Source of the DNA: Pseudomonadota bacterium | GTDB lineage: Bacteria; Myxococcota_A; Polyangia; Polyangiales; Polyangiaceae | Length of the DNA: 10,338 nt | Assembly: GCA_023411445.1 (NCBI GenBank) | Contig: JAEYOT010000081.1 | Location: forward strand, 1-10,338 | Reading direction: 5' to 3' | Shown here: in pieces, positions 1-6,750 of the stretch | Numbering within the stretch: position 1 is the first letter of the stretch | Layout: each line of letters begins with the position of its first letter | The notes under the pieces: generated by a model | Database searches by the model: none | Told to the model about the DNA's origin: nothing | What the model saw: the letters and a program-made list of their open reading frames with translations, nothing else | Made by a program: the position numbers and the translations under genes

Positions 1-17
1 GCCCTGAGCCGCGCGCC

Positions 18-1337
18 ATGAGCTCTCTCCGCTGGGCGCTCTGCGCGGTGCTCGCGCTGATGCTGGTCAGCTCGGCTTGCCAGGTGGCGCGCCGGAGCCC
101 GGCGGAGGTGCGCTTGAACGACCGCCGCAAGACCCCGCCGCCGCTGCTGCCGCTACCCGCCTACGAGCCGAGCGCCAGCGAGCGCCTGCCGAGCGAGTTG
201 CGCGGGGAGCTTGGCTCGGTCGCGAGCCTCATCGCGGCGCTGCCCGCCGACACCTTTCAGGCTGGCCGCTCCTACCGGCTCGAGCTCTCCGCCAGCGCGG
301 AGGCGCCGGGCGGTGGCAGCGTCGCCATCCGGTTCCGCGAGCCCAAGCACAGAAATACCTACCGCACCTACAAAGTGCAGGTCACGGGCTCTAGCCCGGG
401 GCGCTACGAGCTGGAGCTGACGGCGCCCGCCTACGTCGCCTTGGCCGAGCTGGCGCTGGACGGCCGCGGCGGCAAGCTGACCATCAGCTCCGCGTCCTTG
501 AAAGAGATCGGCCCGCTGCCTCGGACGACTCCGGTTGCTTCTTGGGCGGGCTCCTTCGTGCCTGAAGGCTACGGGCTCGTGTTCAACGACGAATTCTCGG
601 GTACGTCGCTCGATCGCAAGAAGTGGTACACGCGCTACATCTACGCGTCGGAGACGCTCGATCGTCTGAACGACGAGAACCAACGCTACACCGACAACGA
701 CAACCACCGCGTGCAGGGCGGCACGCTCTCGCTCGTGGCGCGCAAGCTGAAGCGCAGTCAGCCCTCCGGTATCAACTTCGAGTCGGGTATGATCCGCTCG
801 GACTTTACTGCGCGCTACGGCTTTTACGAGGCGCGCGTGAAGATGCCGAGCGCGATCGGTACTTGGGCGGCGTTCTGGCTCAACTCGGACGTGTCCGAGA
901 CCGGAAGGCTCAATCACCCGCCGGAGGTAGACTTCTTCGAGTTCGTGAACAACGGCAAGGACGACAAGGTCGACAAGATTCACAGCGCCGCCACCCGCAC
1001 GCCGACGGGCGTCGCACACTTTAGCTACAAGCACGAGCGCTTCATCGAGAAGCACCAGGACTACCGCGCTCCCTTCAATTTCGATGACGATTTTCACACC
1101 ATCGGCACGGAGTGGACGCCGTCCGAGCTCACTCTCTACGTGGACGGACTCAAGATCTATACGCGCACCTTCGACTGGAAGTACAAGGACGGCGAGCTAG
1201 CCGGCCCTGCGCACGTGCTGTTCAACCTCGCCATCGGCGGGCAGTGGGCCGGCCGCTACGGCATCGACGACGACGCCTTCCCGCAAGCGCTCGTCATCGA
1301 CTGGGTGCGCGTCTACCAGAAGCTCCCGCCGCGGTAG
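18..1337 (+). CDS. GH16-family glycoside hydrolase, probable lipoprotein
   Basis: A 439-residue protein likely to cleave a beta-linked polysaccharide (laminarin-like, lichenan-like or a self-made exopolysaccharide; the substrate cannot be read from sequence). Residues 1-21 form a leader with hydrophobic core and a loose lipobox ending at C21 (V-S-S-A-C), so it is probably membrane-anchored outside the cytoplasm. A Pro-rich linker (about 38-50) leads to a beta-rich domain (about 62-164) that may be a carbohydrate-binding sandwich. The GH16 catalytic domain spans about 184-437, opening with a GLVFNDEFSG block and closing with the family-typical DWVRVYQ end. The signature EVDFFE is at 303-308: E303 is the expected nucleophile, D305 the assisting Asp and E308 the acid/base, so the enzyme looks active. 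W283 and W287 in GTWAAFWL fit the substrate cleft. The start at 18 directly precedes the leader, but no clear Shine-Dalgarno is seen in the 17 preceding bases. It converges on the next gene with a 13-bp gap. Family call is firm, specificity open. Confidence 0.9.
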   Translation: MSSLRWALCAVLALMLVSSACQVARRSPAEVRLNDRRKTPPPLLPLPAYEPSASERLPSELRGELGSVASLIAALPADTFQAGRSYRLELSASAEAPGGGSVAIRFREPKHRNTYRTYKVQVTGSSPGRYELELTAPAYVALAELALDGRGGKLTISSASLKEIGPLPRTTPVASWAGSFVPEGYGLVFNDEFSGTSLDRKKWYTRYIYASETLDRLNDENQRYTDNDNHRVQGGTLSLVARKLKRSQPSGINFESGMIRSDFTARYGFYEARVKMPSAIGTWAAFWLNSDVSETGRLNHPPEVDFFEFVNNGKDDKVDKIHSAATRTPTGVAHFSYKHERFIEKHQDYRAPFNFDDDFHTIGTEWTPSELTLYVDGLKIYTRTFDWKYKDGELAGPAHVLFNLAIGGQWAGRYGIDDDAFPQALVIDWVRVYQKLPPR

Positions 1338-1350
1338 CTCTTTCTGCAAG

Positions 1351-2205
1351 CTAAGCGTGCTGCAGCAGGCGCGCGAGCTGCTCGGCGTCGTACAGCTTTC
1401 GCAGCGCGGCGTCGTTGCCGGTCTGCACGTTGCTATGGAGCAGGGCGACGCTCTGCGTGCCGGGCAAGAGCATGAAGTGCTGGGGCCGCGCGCGCAGCTG
1501 GCGCACCCGCGCGCCCGCGCGCTGAGCGTGGAGGTTCAGCCAGATATCGTCGGTGCGTGGGCACGACGACGTGAAGCTCGCACCGCTGTGCTGCAGCTCA
1601 CGCTGCACGTGGGCCGGAAACAGCACCCCCGCCAAGCCCACGGAGAAGTGGCGGTGGCTGGGCGCGGTGGTGCTGCAGTCAGGCCAGCTGGCGTAGGGCA
1701 ACAGCTCCGAGCCGCTCAAGGCCATCACGCGGGCTCGGTAGCAGTGCACCAGCTCGGGCTCGCGTTGGTGTGCGGCTATCAAGCTCGCGAGCCAGTCCCG
1801 CGGGTAGAGTACGTCGTCGTCCGCCGTGACCAGGGGCGCGTCGAGCGTGGTCTGCGCCGCGACGTACGGATAGTACTTCTTGTGCGGCCCGTAGTTTTCG
1901 CACGGCAACACCTCCAAGCCGCGCGCTTGCAGGCGGCGCACCGAGGCCGGTAGCCGCGCGATGAGCTCGGGCTCATCGAGCCATAGCAGCAGCCGTGAGG
2001 GCAAGAGCGTGCCCTGCGCGATCGACTCCAACGTGAAGCCGACGGTGCGCGCGCGCTTACCGTAGCTGGTCAGCGACACGACAGGGCCGCCGGCGGCGAC
2101 CGCGGGCCGACGCGACATGACGTTGCTCAACGCGAGCGTGACCATGGCCCTGACCTGCGCCGTGCGTAGCGAGAGGCGCTCCTTCACCTTGGACGCGACG
2201 CTCAT
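1351..2205 (-). CDS. GT-A-fold glycosyltransferase, GT2-like
   Basis: A 284-residue protein with the layout of a small nucleotide-sugar glycosyltransferase. Residues 42-50 (VVSLTSYGK) and the following helix with the LLPSRLLLWLDE strand (68-78) resemble the Rossmann-like nucleotide-binding half. HKKYYPYV (108-115) precedes the acidic TADDDVLYP motif (127-135), where the Asp cluster at 129-131 is the likely metal/nucleotide-sugar site (DxD-type). A second acidic block, RTDDIWLNL (217-225), sits where GT-A enzymes often place the acceptor-side catalytic Asp. The N-terminus has moderately hydrophobic residues (about 20-30) but no convincing signal peptide or multi-pass membrane region, so it is probably cytoplasmic or peripheral. 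Its ATG overlaps the stop of the upstream lipoprotein gene as ATGA, implying translational coupling; GGGGCAGGTGA lies just upstream. Donor and acceptor are unknown. The enzyme class is inferred from motifs. Confidence 0.75.
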   Translation of the reverse strand: MSVASKVKERLSLRTAQVRAMVTLALSNVMSRRPAVAAGGPVVSLTSYGKRARTVGFTLESIAQGTLLPSRLLLWLDEPELIARLPASVRRLQARGLEVLPCENYGPHKKYYPYVAAQTTLDAPLVTADDDVLYPRDWLASLIAAHQREPELVHCYRARVMALSGSELLPYASWPDCSTTAPSHRHFSVGLAGVLFPAHVQRELQHSGASFTSSCPRTDDIWLNLHAQRAGARVRQLRARPQHFMLLPGTQSVALLHSNVQTGNDAALRKLYDAEQLARLLQHA

Positions 2206-2960
2206 TCACCTGCCCCGTAGAAAGCGAGGTCGTCGAGCCAAAGCTCAAAGTCCTCCTGCTCGGTCCAAATCGAAACGCGCAGCACCGTGCTCGCGTCGAA
2301 GCTCGTGGGCCGAGCCCAGTCGGGCTGGGTCAGGCTCGCGAAGTCGAGCTTAAGCTCGCGCCAAACGGGGGTAAGCTCGACGGCTGCGCCAAAGTCGCTG
2401 CAGCGCTCGTCCTTGCACGTGCCGCCATCGACCAGCGGCGTCGTCGCGGTGGTGGCGACGTTCACGCGCACGGAGCCGCTGCCGCGCACGCGCAACGACA
2501 GGCCCGTGGACGCGGAGAGATCGTACGTGCAGGCGCGGCCGCGCGCGCTGTTGAGGCGCGCGGCGACGAAGGCGCCCCACTCCTCGAAGCCGACGCCGCT
2601 CGTGTAGAGCGCACGAGAGGCTGGCTCGCTCTCGTCGTTCATGACCGATAGGGGTCCGACTTGCTCGCCGCTGCCGTCGTTGGTTGCGTACCAAGCGCCG
2701 CGCAGCCCGTCGGCGCGACTCAGCGTCAAATCCCCATCTTCAAAGTCGTCGAGCAGCACCTCGGCGCTCGGCGCCGTGAGCGGCTCACACGGCGCTGGTA
2801 GCTCCTCGTCCTTGGCTGGTAGCTCGTCTTCGTCTTGCGCTGGTGGCTCGTCGTCTGGCGCTCCTGGCGCGCGCGACGTCGTCGTGGCGCCGTCGCTGCA
2901 GGCGCACGGCGCACACGCCAAAAGGAAGACGAGCAGCGATGGCTCGAGTCGCGTTGGCAC
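2202..2960 (-). CDS. Lipoprotein with CBM11/CIA30-like beta-sandwich domain
   Basis: A 252-residue probable surface lipoprotein. The start is GTG at 2960, because the nearby ATG at 2970 is in another frame; GAGG lies almost against it, so the exact start is only fairly sure. Residues 8-16 form a short hydrophobic leader with LLAC as likely lipobox (C16), followed by further Cys at 19 and 21. A disordered Pro/Asp/Glu-rich linker (about 33-58) precedes one globular domain (about 66-248). That domain starts with VLLDDFEDGD, has a central GFEEWGAFVAARLN segment and ends with FELWLDDLAFYG, the pattern of galactose-binding-like sandwiches such as CBM11 and CIA30. C182 and C187 may form a disulfide. 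No catalytic motif is seen, so I infer a sugar-binding or scaffold role. It is the first gene of a coupled pair with the glycosyltransferase, and lies 95 bp downstream of the TetR gene on the same strand. Confidence 0.75.
   Translation of the reverse strand: MPTRLEPSLLVFLLACAPCACSDGATTTSRAPGAPDDEPPAQDEDELPAKDEELPAPCEPLTAPSAEVLLDDFEDGDLTLSRADGLRGAWYATNDGSGEQVGPLSVMNDESEPASRALYTSGVGFEEWGAFVAARLNSARGRACTYDLSASTGLSLRVRGSGSVRVNVATTATTPLVDGGTCKDERCSDFGAAVELTPVWRELKLDFASLTQPDWARPTSFDASTVLRVSIWTEQEDFELWLDDLAFYGAGE
2794..2859 (-). repeat. Short imperfect tandem repeats encoding the acidic linker
   Basis: Three imperfect units, each beginning GCTGGT on the + strand at 2794, 2815 and 2839 (steps of 21 and 24 bp), followed by GCTC and a TCGTC-rich tail. 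On the minus strand they encode the Pro/Asp/Glu linker (elements such as ELPAKDEELPA) of the carbohydrate-binding lipoprotein. Unit lengths are multiples of three, so unit gain or loss would alter linker length without breaking the frame. Confidence 0.6.
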
Positions 2961-2981
2961 GCCTCAGCATTAGCGCGGACA

Positions 2982-3023
2982 GCTGCTGTTGGCGAGCAGC
3001 GGTAAGCGTCGCGACGCAGTCAA
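2982..3023 (-). promoter_or_regulatory. Dyad elements upstream of the lipoprotein/glycosyltransferase pair
   Basis: The 95-bp gap 2961-3055 between the TetR stop and the lipoprotein start contains three items. A perfect 12-bp palindrome GCGTCGCGACGC lies at 3006-3017. Abutting it upstream on the minus strand, TTGACT (3023-3018) resembles a -35 hexamer, but no convincing -10 element lies 16-18 bp downstream. An inverted repeat GCTGCT/AGCAGC with a 7-base loop lies at 2982-3000. Together they could be a promoter/operator for the lipoprotein gene, but GC-rich DNA makes short dyads common, so this is tentative. Confidence 0.25.
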
Positions 3024-3055
3024 ACCGTGGCGTTACGCAAGGCCGTGGCAGGCTG

Positions 3056-3691
3056 CTACGTGGCTGCTTCTTCCAGGCTCAGGTAGCGCAAACACAGCTC
3101 CGTGAGCTCGCTGACGATGAGCTCGTCGTTCACTCCGGGCGGTGACGCTAGCAAGTAGGCCAGCATGGTGGCGCGCACCGCTTGGTAGATGATGAAGGCC
3201 GCAGCCTCCAAGTTCGCCGTGCGCACGCGCGGACCGGCCAAGGTGAGGAAGGCTCTGACGGTCGCGATGCCTCGCGCGTCGAACATGAGCACCCGCTCGG
3301 GTGTGGTGTAGCGCAGGCCGTCCACCGCGAGCAGCCGGTGCAGCGCTGGCGCAGCGCGGTACAGCCTCAGCAGCTCGATCATCACGGCGTGCGCCACGGC
3401 GCGGTTGGAGTCCTGAGCGCGAGCTGTCAGCACCTGCTCGAGCATGGCGCTGGCGCGCTCCAGCTCACGATCCTGCAGGGCGTCGATCACGGCGTCGCGG
3501 TGGGCGAAGTACTGGTACAGCGTACCGACGCTGACGCCTGCCACCTCCGCGATGCGCGTGGTCGTCAGCGCCTCCAAGCCTTCCCGATCCAAAATCCGAA
3601 TCGCCGCGTCCAAGATCACCGTGACGGTGGCGCGTGAGCGCGGCTGTTGTGGCTGGTTTCTTGCGGGTTTGAGCGATGCGCGTCGACTCAT
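3056..3691 (-). CDS. TetR/AcrR-family transcriptional regulator
   Basis: A 211-residue dimeric DNA-binding regulator of typical family length. The basic N-terminal tail (1-20) is followed by the TetR DNA-binding domain, residues about 23-70. The helix-turn-helix is clear: ALTTTRIAEVAGVSVGTLYQYF (about 41-62), with the family-typical GTLYQYF recognition-helix end and HRDAVIDAL continuing helix 4. The all-helical remainder (about 75-207) is the ligand-binding/dimerisation domain; its ligand is not predictable, though acyl-CoA or fatty acid ligands are known for several TetR regulators of desaturases. The ATG at 3691 has a weak AGG 7 bases upstream. It is divergent from the fatty acid desaturase across 100 bp that contain a palindrome (3723-3738), so I infer it represses the desaturase operon and itself. 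It might also read through into the lipoprotein gene downstream. Confidence 0.93.
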   Translation of the reverse strand: MSRRASLKPARNQPQQPRSRATVTVILDAAIRILDREGLEALTTTRIAEVAGVSVGTLYQYFAHRDAVIDALQDRELERASAMLEQVLTARAQDSNRAVAHAVMIELLRLYRAAPALHRLLAVDGLRYTTPERVLMFDARGIATVRAFLTLAGPRVRTANLEAAAFIIYQAVRATMLAYLLASPPGVNDELIVSELTELCLRYLSLEEAAT

Positions 3692-3722
3692 CTGAAACCT
3701 GAAACGAACGCGAGTGGTCCAA

Positions 3723-3738
3723 GCACTGCGCGCAGAGC
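3723..3738. promoter_or_regulatory. Candidate TetR operator in the divergent gap
   Basis: Within the 3692-3791 gap, GCACTGCGCGCAGAGC is a 16-bp dyad whose central 10 bp (3726-3735) are a perfect palindrome; only one pair (A/A) breaks the symmetry. TetR-family repressors bind such 14-20 bp dyads, usually between their own gene and a divergent target, which is the geometry here. The same gap holds a tandem CTGAAAC duplication (3692-3705) next to the regulator start, a spaced pair CGAACG (3705-3710) / CGTTCG (3750-3755), and ACGCGAG twice (3708-3714 and 3761-3767). No good -10/-35 pair was recognised on either strand. Function is inferred from position and symmetry. Confidence 0.45.
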
Positions 3739-3791
3739 AAACTGCCTGTCGTTCGCAAGCACGCGAGCCACGTTAACACGGGATCAACAAC

Positions 3792-4637
3792 ATGAAGCTT
3801 CGGTTCGTCGAAGATCGGCGCACGCTCGTGTGGGCCGGGCTGCTGTTTCCGCTCGCCCCGGCCCTGACGTTCTATCGTCCAGCGCTCTTGCCCTGGCTGC
3901 TCCCGCTCATCCTTTACTGCTCGTATCTCTCGGGAGTGCTATCGCACAACCACAACCACTGCCCGGTCTTCGTGTCGCGACGGGCGAACCTGCTCTACGG
4001 CGCGTGGCTCTCGTTTTTCTACGGGTTTCCCAGCTTTGCCTGGGTGCCTTCGCACAATCAGGACCATCATCGGCATTTGAACGGCCCGGCCGACGCGAGC
4101 AGCACTACGCGCCACGCCGAGCGAGATTCGCTGTGGGCGCTCGTTACCTATCCCATCTCGTGTAGTCGCTGGCAGCTGCCGCTCGTGCTCGCTTACGCGC
4201 GCAAGCAGCTGCAGGCTCGCTCAGCGCAGGCCACCCGCATCGTGGCTGAGCTCGCAGGACTGGTGCTCGGACACGCCGCGGTGCTGGCGCTGTTCTGCCA
4301 GGTGCACGGGCTCAAGCTGGGTGCCTGGAGCTACGGCGTCGCCGTCGGGCTGCCGGCGCTCTTGGGCAACTACTGGATGATGCTGACCAACTACCTGCAG
4401 CACGTGGACTGCGACCCAAGCTCCAAGCACCATCATTCACGCAACTTCGTCAGTCCGCTGTGGAACTGGTTCGTGTTCGACAACGGCTACCACACCGTGC
4501 ACCACCAAAATCCCGGGCTGCATTGGAGCCGCTACCGCGCGCTCCACCACCTGAGCGGCGCCCGCATCGCGCCAGAGCTCAACCACTCGCTGCTCCCGAG
4601 CTACGCGCTCCGCCGCTACTTGCTCGGCAGGCGCTGA
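3792..4637 (+). CDS. Membrane fatty acid desaturase (diiron, three His boxes)
   Basis: A 281-residue integral inner-membrane protein of the FA_desaturase superfamily, expected to introduce a double bond (or hydroxylate) in an acyl chain using O2, a non-haem diiron centre and an electron donor. The three His boxes are complete: H52-N-H-N-H56 (HxxxH), H88-N-Q-D-H92-H93 (HxxxHH) and H234-T-V-H237-H238 (HxxHH). NYLQH204 and HHH at 213-215 are additional conserved-looking His. Hydrophobic spans are near 12-50, 64-84, 150-170 and 180-200. GYHTVHHQNPGLHWSRY near the end is characteristic of the family. Regiospecificity and whether the substrate is a phospholipid acyl chain or a specialised lipid are not readable. 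The ATG at 3792 has GGGA 8 bases upstream, a weak ribosome site. It is divergent from a TetR gene and followed after 17 bp by a ferritin-like gene, presumably co-transcribed. Confidence 0.93.
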   Translation: MKLRFVEDRRTLVWAGLLFPLAPALTFYRPALLPWLLPLILYCSYLSGVLSHNHNHCPVFVSRRANLLYGAWLSFFYGFPSFAWVPSHNQDHHRHLNGPADASSTTRHAERDSLWALVTYPISCSRWQLPLVLAYARKQLQARSAQATRIVAELAGLVLGHAAVLALFCQVHGLKLGAWSYGVAVGLPALLGNYWMMLTNYLQHVDCDPSSKHHHSRNFVSPLWNWFVFDNGYHTVHHQNPGLHWSRYRALHHLSGARIAPELNHSLLPSYALRRYLLGRR

Positions 4638-4654
4638 GCTGCCAAGCTGCGCGC

Positions 4655-5731
4655 ATGGGCAGGGTAGAACATCGGGCGCTCCTCGTGTGTTTGGGACGGG
4701 CGGCGCGCTTGCCGGCGCTGGCGCTAGCTACCTTGGCGTCAGGTCCGTGCGACTGCCCCCCGTTCGACGAGTGCTACAACTTGAGTGAGCTGCGGCAGGC
4801 GAGGGAGGACGGCGTGGCCAAGGCCAACGGCTCGCCCAGCGCCGACACGTTCACTGTGCTCACTGCCAAGAGCTGGGACGGCGAGAGCTGTCCGGATACG
4901 GAGCAGTACGCCGCGATCGCACGCCTTTCTCCAGAGAGCGGGCTCGCCAGCAGCTGGCAGCCAGAGAGCGCGAAGCGGGAGGCGGAGCGCTGCTGCTACC
5001 ACTTCATCCCCTCGTGCGACGGGCGTCCGTTCTTGGTGCGCGGCTCGGCGCGCGTCGCACGGCTGATCGGCTCGCCCGTCGGCGCGCCTCACCCAGAGCT
5101 GGCTGCGGCGTGGCTGGCGGATGCGCTGGCGGAGCACGCCTCCGTTGCGGCGTTCGCGCGGCTGTCGCTGCAGCTGCTCGCTCACGGCGCTCCGCTCGAG
5201 CTCGTGGAGAGAGCCCAAGAGGCTTCTTTGGACGAGGTGCGCCACGCCCGCTTCTGCTTCGAGCGAGCCGCGACCTACGGCGGCGGGCCCTACCTGGCGG
5301 GCGCGCTGCCGCTGGCCGGCGCGCTGGAGGATGACTCGCTGTCGGCGCTGATCGAAGCGAACCTGCTCGAGGGCTGCATCGGTGAAACGTTGGCTTGCGA
5401 GCGCCTGCGCTGTCGGGCCGAGCACACCCGCGACGAGGCGCTGCGCGCCGCGCTGCTCGCTATCGCAGAGGAGGAGCAGCGCCACGCGGAGCTGGCGTTT
5501 GCGATTCTGGCATGGTGCCGGGAGCTTTCGCCCGCGCTCACGCTGGCCGTGACGGAGCGCGTGCTCGCCGGCATCGCCCTGCCGGCGCCCCCCATCGCCA
5601 CGGCACCCACGGACGAGCTCTTCACGAGCGAGCGAGGCGCCGCCCAGGCGTTAGCGGAGCGGGACCGCGACGTGTACCGGGACGTGCTCTTGCCGCTGCT
5701 GCGCGCCAACTGCAGCGCCGCTGCGGCTTGA
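4655..5731 (+). CDS. Ferritin-like diiron-type protein with Cys-rich N-terminal region
   Basis: With the ATG at 4655 the protein is 358 residues and starts 17 bp after the desaturase stop. The frame stays open back to 4460, but that would place 65 Arg/Pro-rich residues over the desaturase gene. No good Shine-Dalgarno is visible for 4655. Residues about 8-30 are hydrophobic and end LALATLASGPC, leader-like but not a canonical lipobox, so export is probable, not certain. Residues 32-121 carry Cys at 32, 34, 40, 79, 113, 114 and 121, suggesting a disulfide-bonded or metal-binding module. The C-terminal four-helix part (about 148-305) has ferritin-like ligands in order: E160 (AEHASVAAF), E194-x-x-H197 (DEVRHA), E239 or E244, and E274-x-x-H277 (EEQRHAE). 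This supports a diiron or other metal site for oxidation, iron handling or peroxide removal; the reaction is unknown. Pairing with a diiron desaturase hints at shared oxygen or lipid chemistry. Confidence 0.82.
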   Translation: MGRVEHRALLVCLGRAARLPALALATLASGPCDCPPFDECYNLSELRQAREDGVAKANGSPSADTFTVLTAKSWDGESCPDTEQYAAIARLSPESGLASSWQPESAKREAERCCYHFIPSCDGRPFLVRGSARVARLIGSPVGAPHPELAAAWLADALAEHASVAAFARLSLQLLAHGAPLELVERAQEASLDEVRHARFCFERAATYGGGPYLAGALPLAGALEDDSLSALIEANLLEGCIGETLACERLRCRAEHTRDEALRAALLAIAEEEQRHAELAFAILAWCRELSPALTLAVTERVLAGIALPAPPIATAPTDELFTSERGAAQALAERDRDVYRDVLLPLLRANCSAAAA

Positions 5732-5755
5732 GCGCGGCTCGAGCACGCCGACCCG

Positions 5756-6556
5756 CTACTGAGCGGCGGCGGGCGTGTGGCGATCGAGCGGCCAGCGCGC
5801 GCTCGGGATTGGGTACGACGGCTTGGCGAACAGGTAGCCTTGCCCGTAGTGCGCGCCCGTGTCGAGCACGGCCCGCAGCTCTTCGTCCGTTTCGATGCCT
5901 TCGGCCACGACCTTGGCGCCCAGCTCCTCGCACAGCGAGACGACTTGGCGCACCAGGATCTGCTGGCGACGGCTCTTCTCGATGCCGCGTACGAGCGCCA
6001 AATCCAGCTTCACGACGTGGGGCTCCAAATCCACGATGCGCTTCAAGTTGGAGTGGCCAGCGCCTAGGTCATCTACCACCAGGTAGGCGCCGCCGCGCGA
6101 GCAGATCTCCTTCAGCACGCCAGCGCACAGCCCGAAATAGCTGAAGGCGGCGGACTCGGTGATCTCCAGGTACACCGCGCGGTCGTGGAAAAATAGCGGG
6201 TCGTCGGGGCGCACCAGCCAGCCGTCACTCAGCTCGTGAGGGTGCAGGTTGATGAACAAAGGCGCGTCCGCGCAGCGACCGAACGCGACTTCACGAACCT
6301 TGCGTCCGAGCGGACCGCAGGCGCGCTCGGCCTCTGCTTGCTGAAACAGCGCGAGCGGGCTCTTGAACTCAGGCCACTTGCAGCGCGTCAGCGCCTCGTA
6401 GGCGAAGGTGAACCCGGTCTGCATGTCCACGATGGGCTGGAACACCACGTCCAGATCCTCCGCGGTGAGGTCGTGCACGGAGCTGCTCTTCGGGCCTGAT
6501 CCGGAGACGGTTCTCTGGAAGTCAGGAGGAGGAGGCTTCGTGCTCGCCAATGCCAT
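5756..6556 (-). CDS. EAL-domain cyclic di-GMP phosphodiesterase
   Basis: A stand-alone, probably cytoplasmic enzyme that should hydrolyse c-di-GMP to pGpG. With the ATG at 6556 it has 266 residues: a disordered N-terminus (1-30) and one EAL domain (about 35-258). Catalytic landmarks are present: E54-A-L (YEALTR), N103 (INLHP), E131 (LEITES), D162-D163 in DDLGAGHSN, K183 (VVKLD), E219 (VVAEGIET) and Q239 (GQGY). The usual DDFG is DDLG, a mild change; metal ligands are intact, so activity is likely. No GGDEF, PAS, receiver or membrane segment is seen, so its signal input is unclear. Start choice: AAGG lies 8 bases before 6556; the in-frame ATG at 6598 lacks a ribosome site, and a TTG at 6775 would add an Arg/Pro-rich, non-domain stretch. 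It ends 24 bp from the convergent ferritin-like gene. Its 270-bp upstream region is highly structured and may regulate it. Confidence 0.92.
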   Translation of the reverse strand: MALASTKPPPPDFQRTVSGSGPKSSSVHDLTAEDLDVVFQPIVDMQTGFTFAYEALTRCKWPEFKSPLALFQQAEAERACGPLGRKVREVAFGRCADAPLFINLHPHELSDGWLVRPDDPLFFHDRAVYLEITESAAFSYFGLCAGVLKEICSRGGAYLVVDDLGAGHSNLKRIVDLEPHVVKLDLALVRGIEKSRRQQILVRQVVSLCEELGAKVVAEGIETDEELRAVLDTGAHYGQGYLFAKPSYPIPSARWPLDRHTPAAAQ

Positions 6557-6622
6557 GCTGTGCGCCTTGGAGGTGAACGGCAGGATCGGGAGCGGCATTA
6601 GGACGCACGGGAGTTTGTTTCG

Positions 6623-6658
6623 CGTCTCGCGCGTCTCGGATCGGAGCAATCGTCTCGG
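6623..6658. repeat. Three copies of CGTCTCG upstream of the EAL gene
   Basis: CGTCTCG starts at 6623, 6632 and 6651 (GAGACG when read with the EAL gene). The first two belong to a perfect 9-bp tandem duplication of CGCGTCTCG at 6621-6638; the third is 19 bp further. They end about 65 bp before the chosen EAL start. They could be binding half-sites for a regulator or simple slippage repeats; no promoter hexamers were recognised beside them. Confidence 0.4.
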
Positions 6659-6728
6659 TGCGGGACGGCGCGGCAGAGGCCAAGAGGCGCTCGGCTGGTG
6701 ACGGCTGGCTGGGGGAGGGCCCAGTGAC

Positions 6729-6750
6729 GGGCTGCCCAGCTGGGCAGCCC
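6729..6750. repeat. Perfect 22-bp palindrome
   Basis: All eleven base pairs around the centre at 6739/6740 are symmetric: the arms begin GGGCTGCCCAG and the core is CAGCTG. In RNA it would form a very stable hairpin on either strand. No T tract follows on either side, so it is not a textbook intrinsic terminator. A dimeric protein binding site is equally possible. Confidence 0.7.

Noticed and set aside
153..1097. Long open frame on the minus strand (314 codons) opposite the GH16 gene
   Set aside because: Its translation is rich in Arg, Val and Ala without domains, and it lies fully antisense to a well-supported enzyme. Long antisense frames are expected in GC-rich coding DNA.
1338..1350. Possible terminator between the convergent GH16 and glycosyltransferase genes
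   Set aside because: The 13-bp gap has a short CTCTTTCT tract but no stem of useful length.
2954..2970. TGGCAC followed by GC on the plus strand, resembling a sigma-54 promoter
   Set aside because: The GG to GC spacing is one base short, and it points toward the antisense strand of the TetR gene with no downstream plus-strand gene.
4460..4654. N-terminal extension of the ferritin-like gene back into the desaturase
   Set aside because: The added 65 residues are Arg/Pro/Ala-rich out-of-frame translation of conserved desaturase sequence, including its third His box. The ATG at 4655 after the desaturase stop is preferred.
4739..5485. Open frame on the minus strand (248 codons) opposite the ferritin-like gene
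   Set aside because: It is Arg/Gln/Ala-rich shadow coding antisense to the diiron-ligand helices; no start signal or domain.
5732..5755. Possible bidirectional terminator between the convergent ferritin-like and EAL genes
   Set aside because: Only short GC-rich complementarities are present and no T tract; indistinguishable from background composition.
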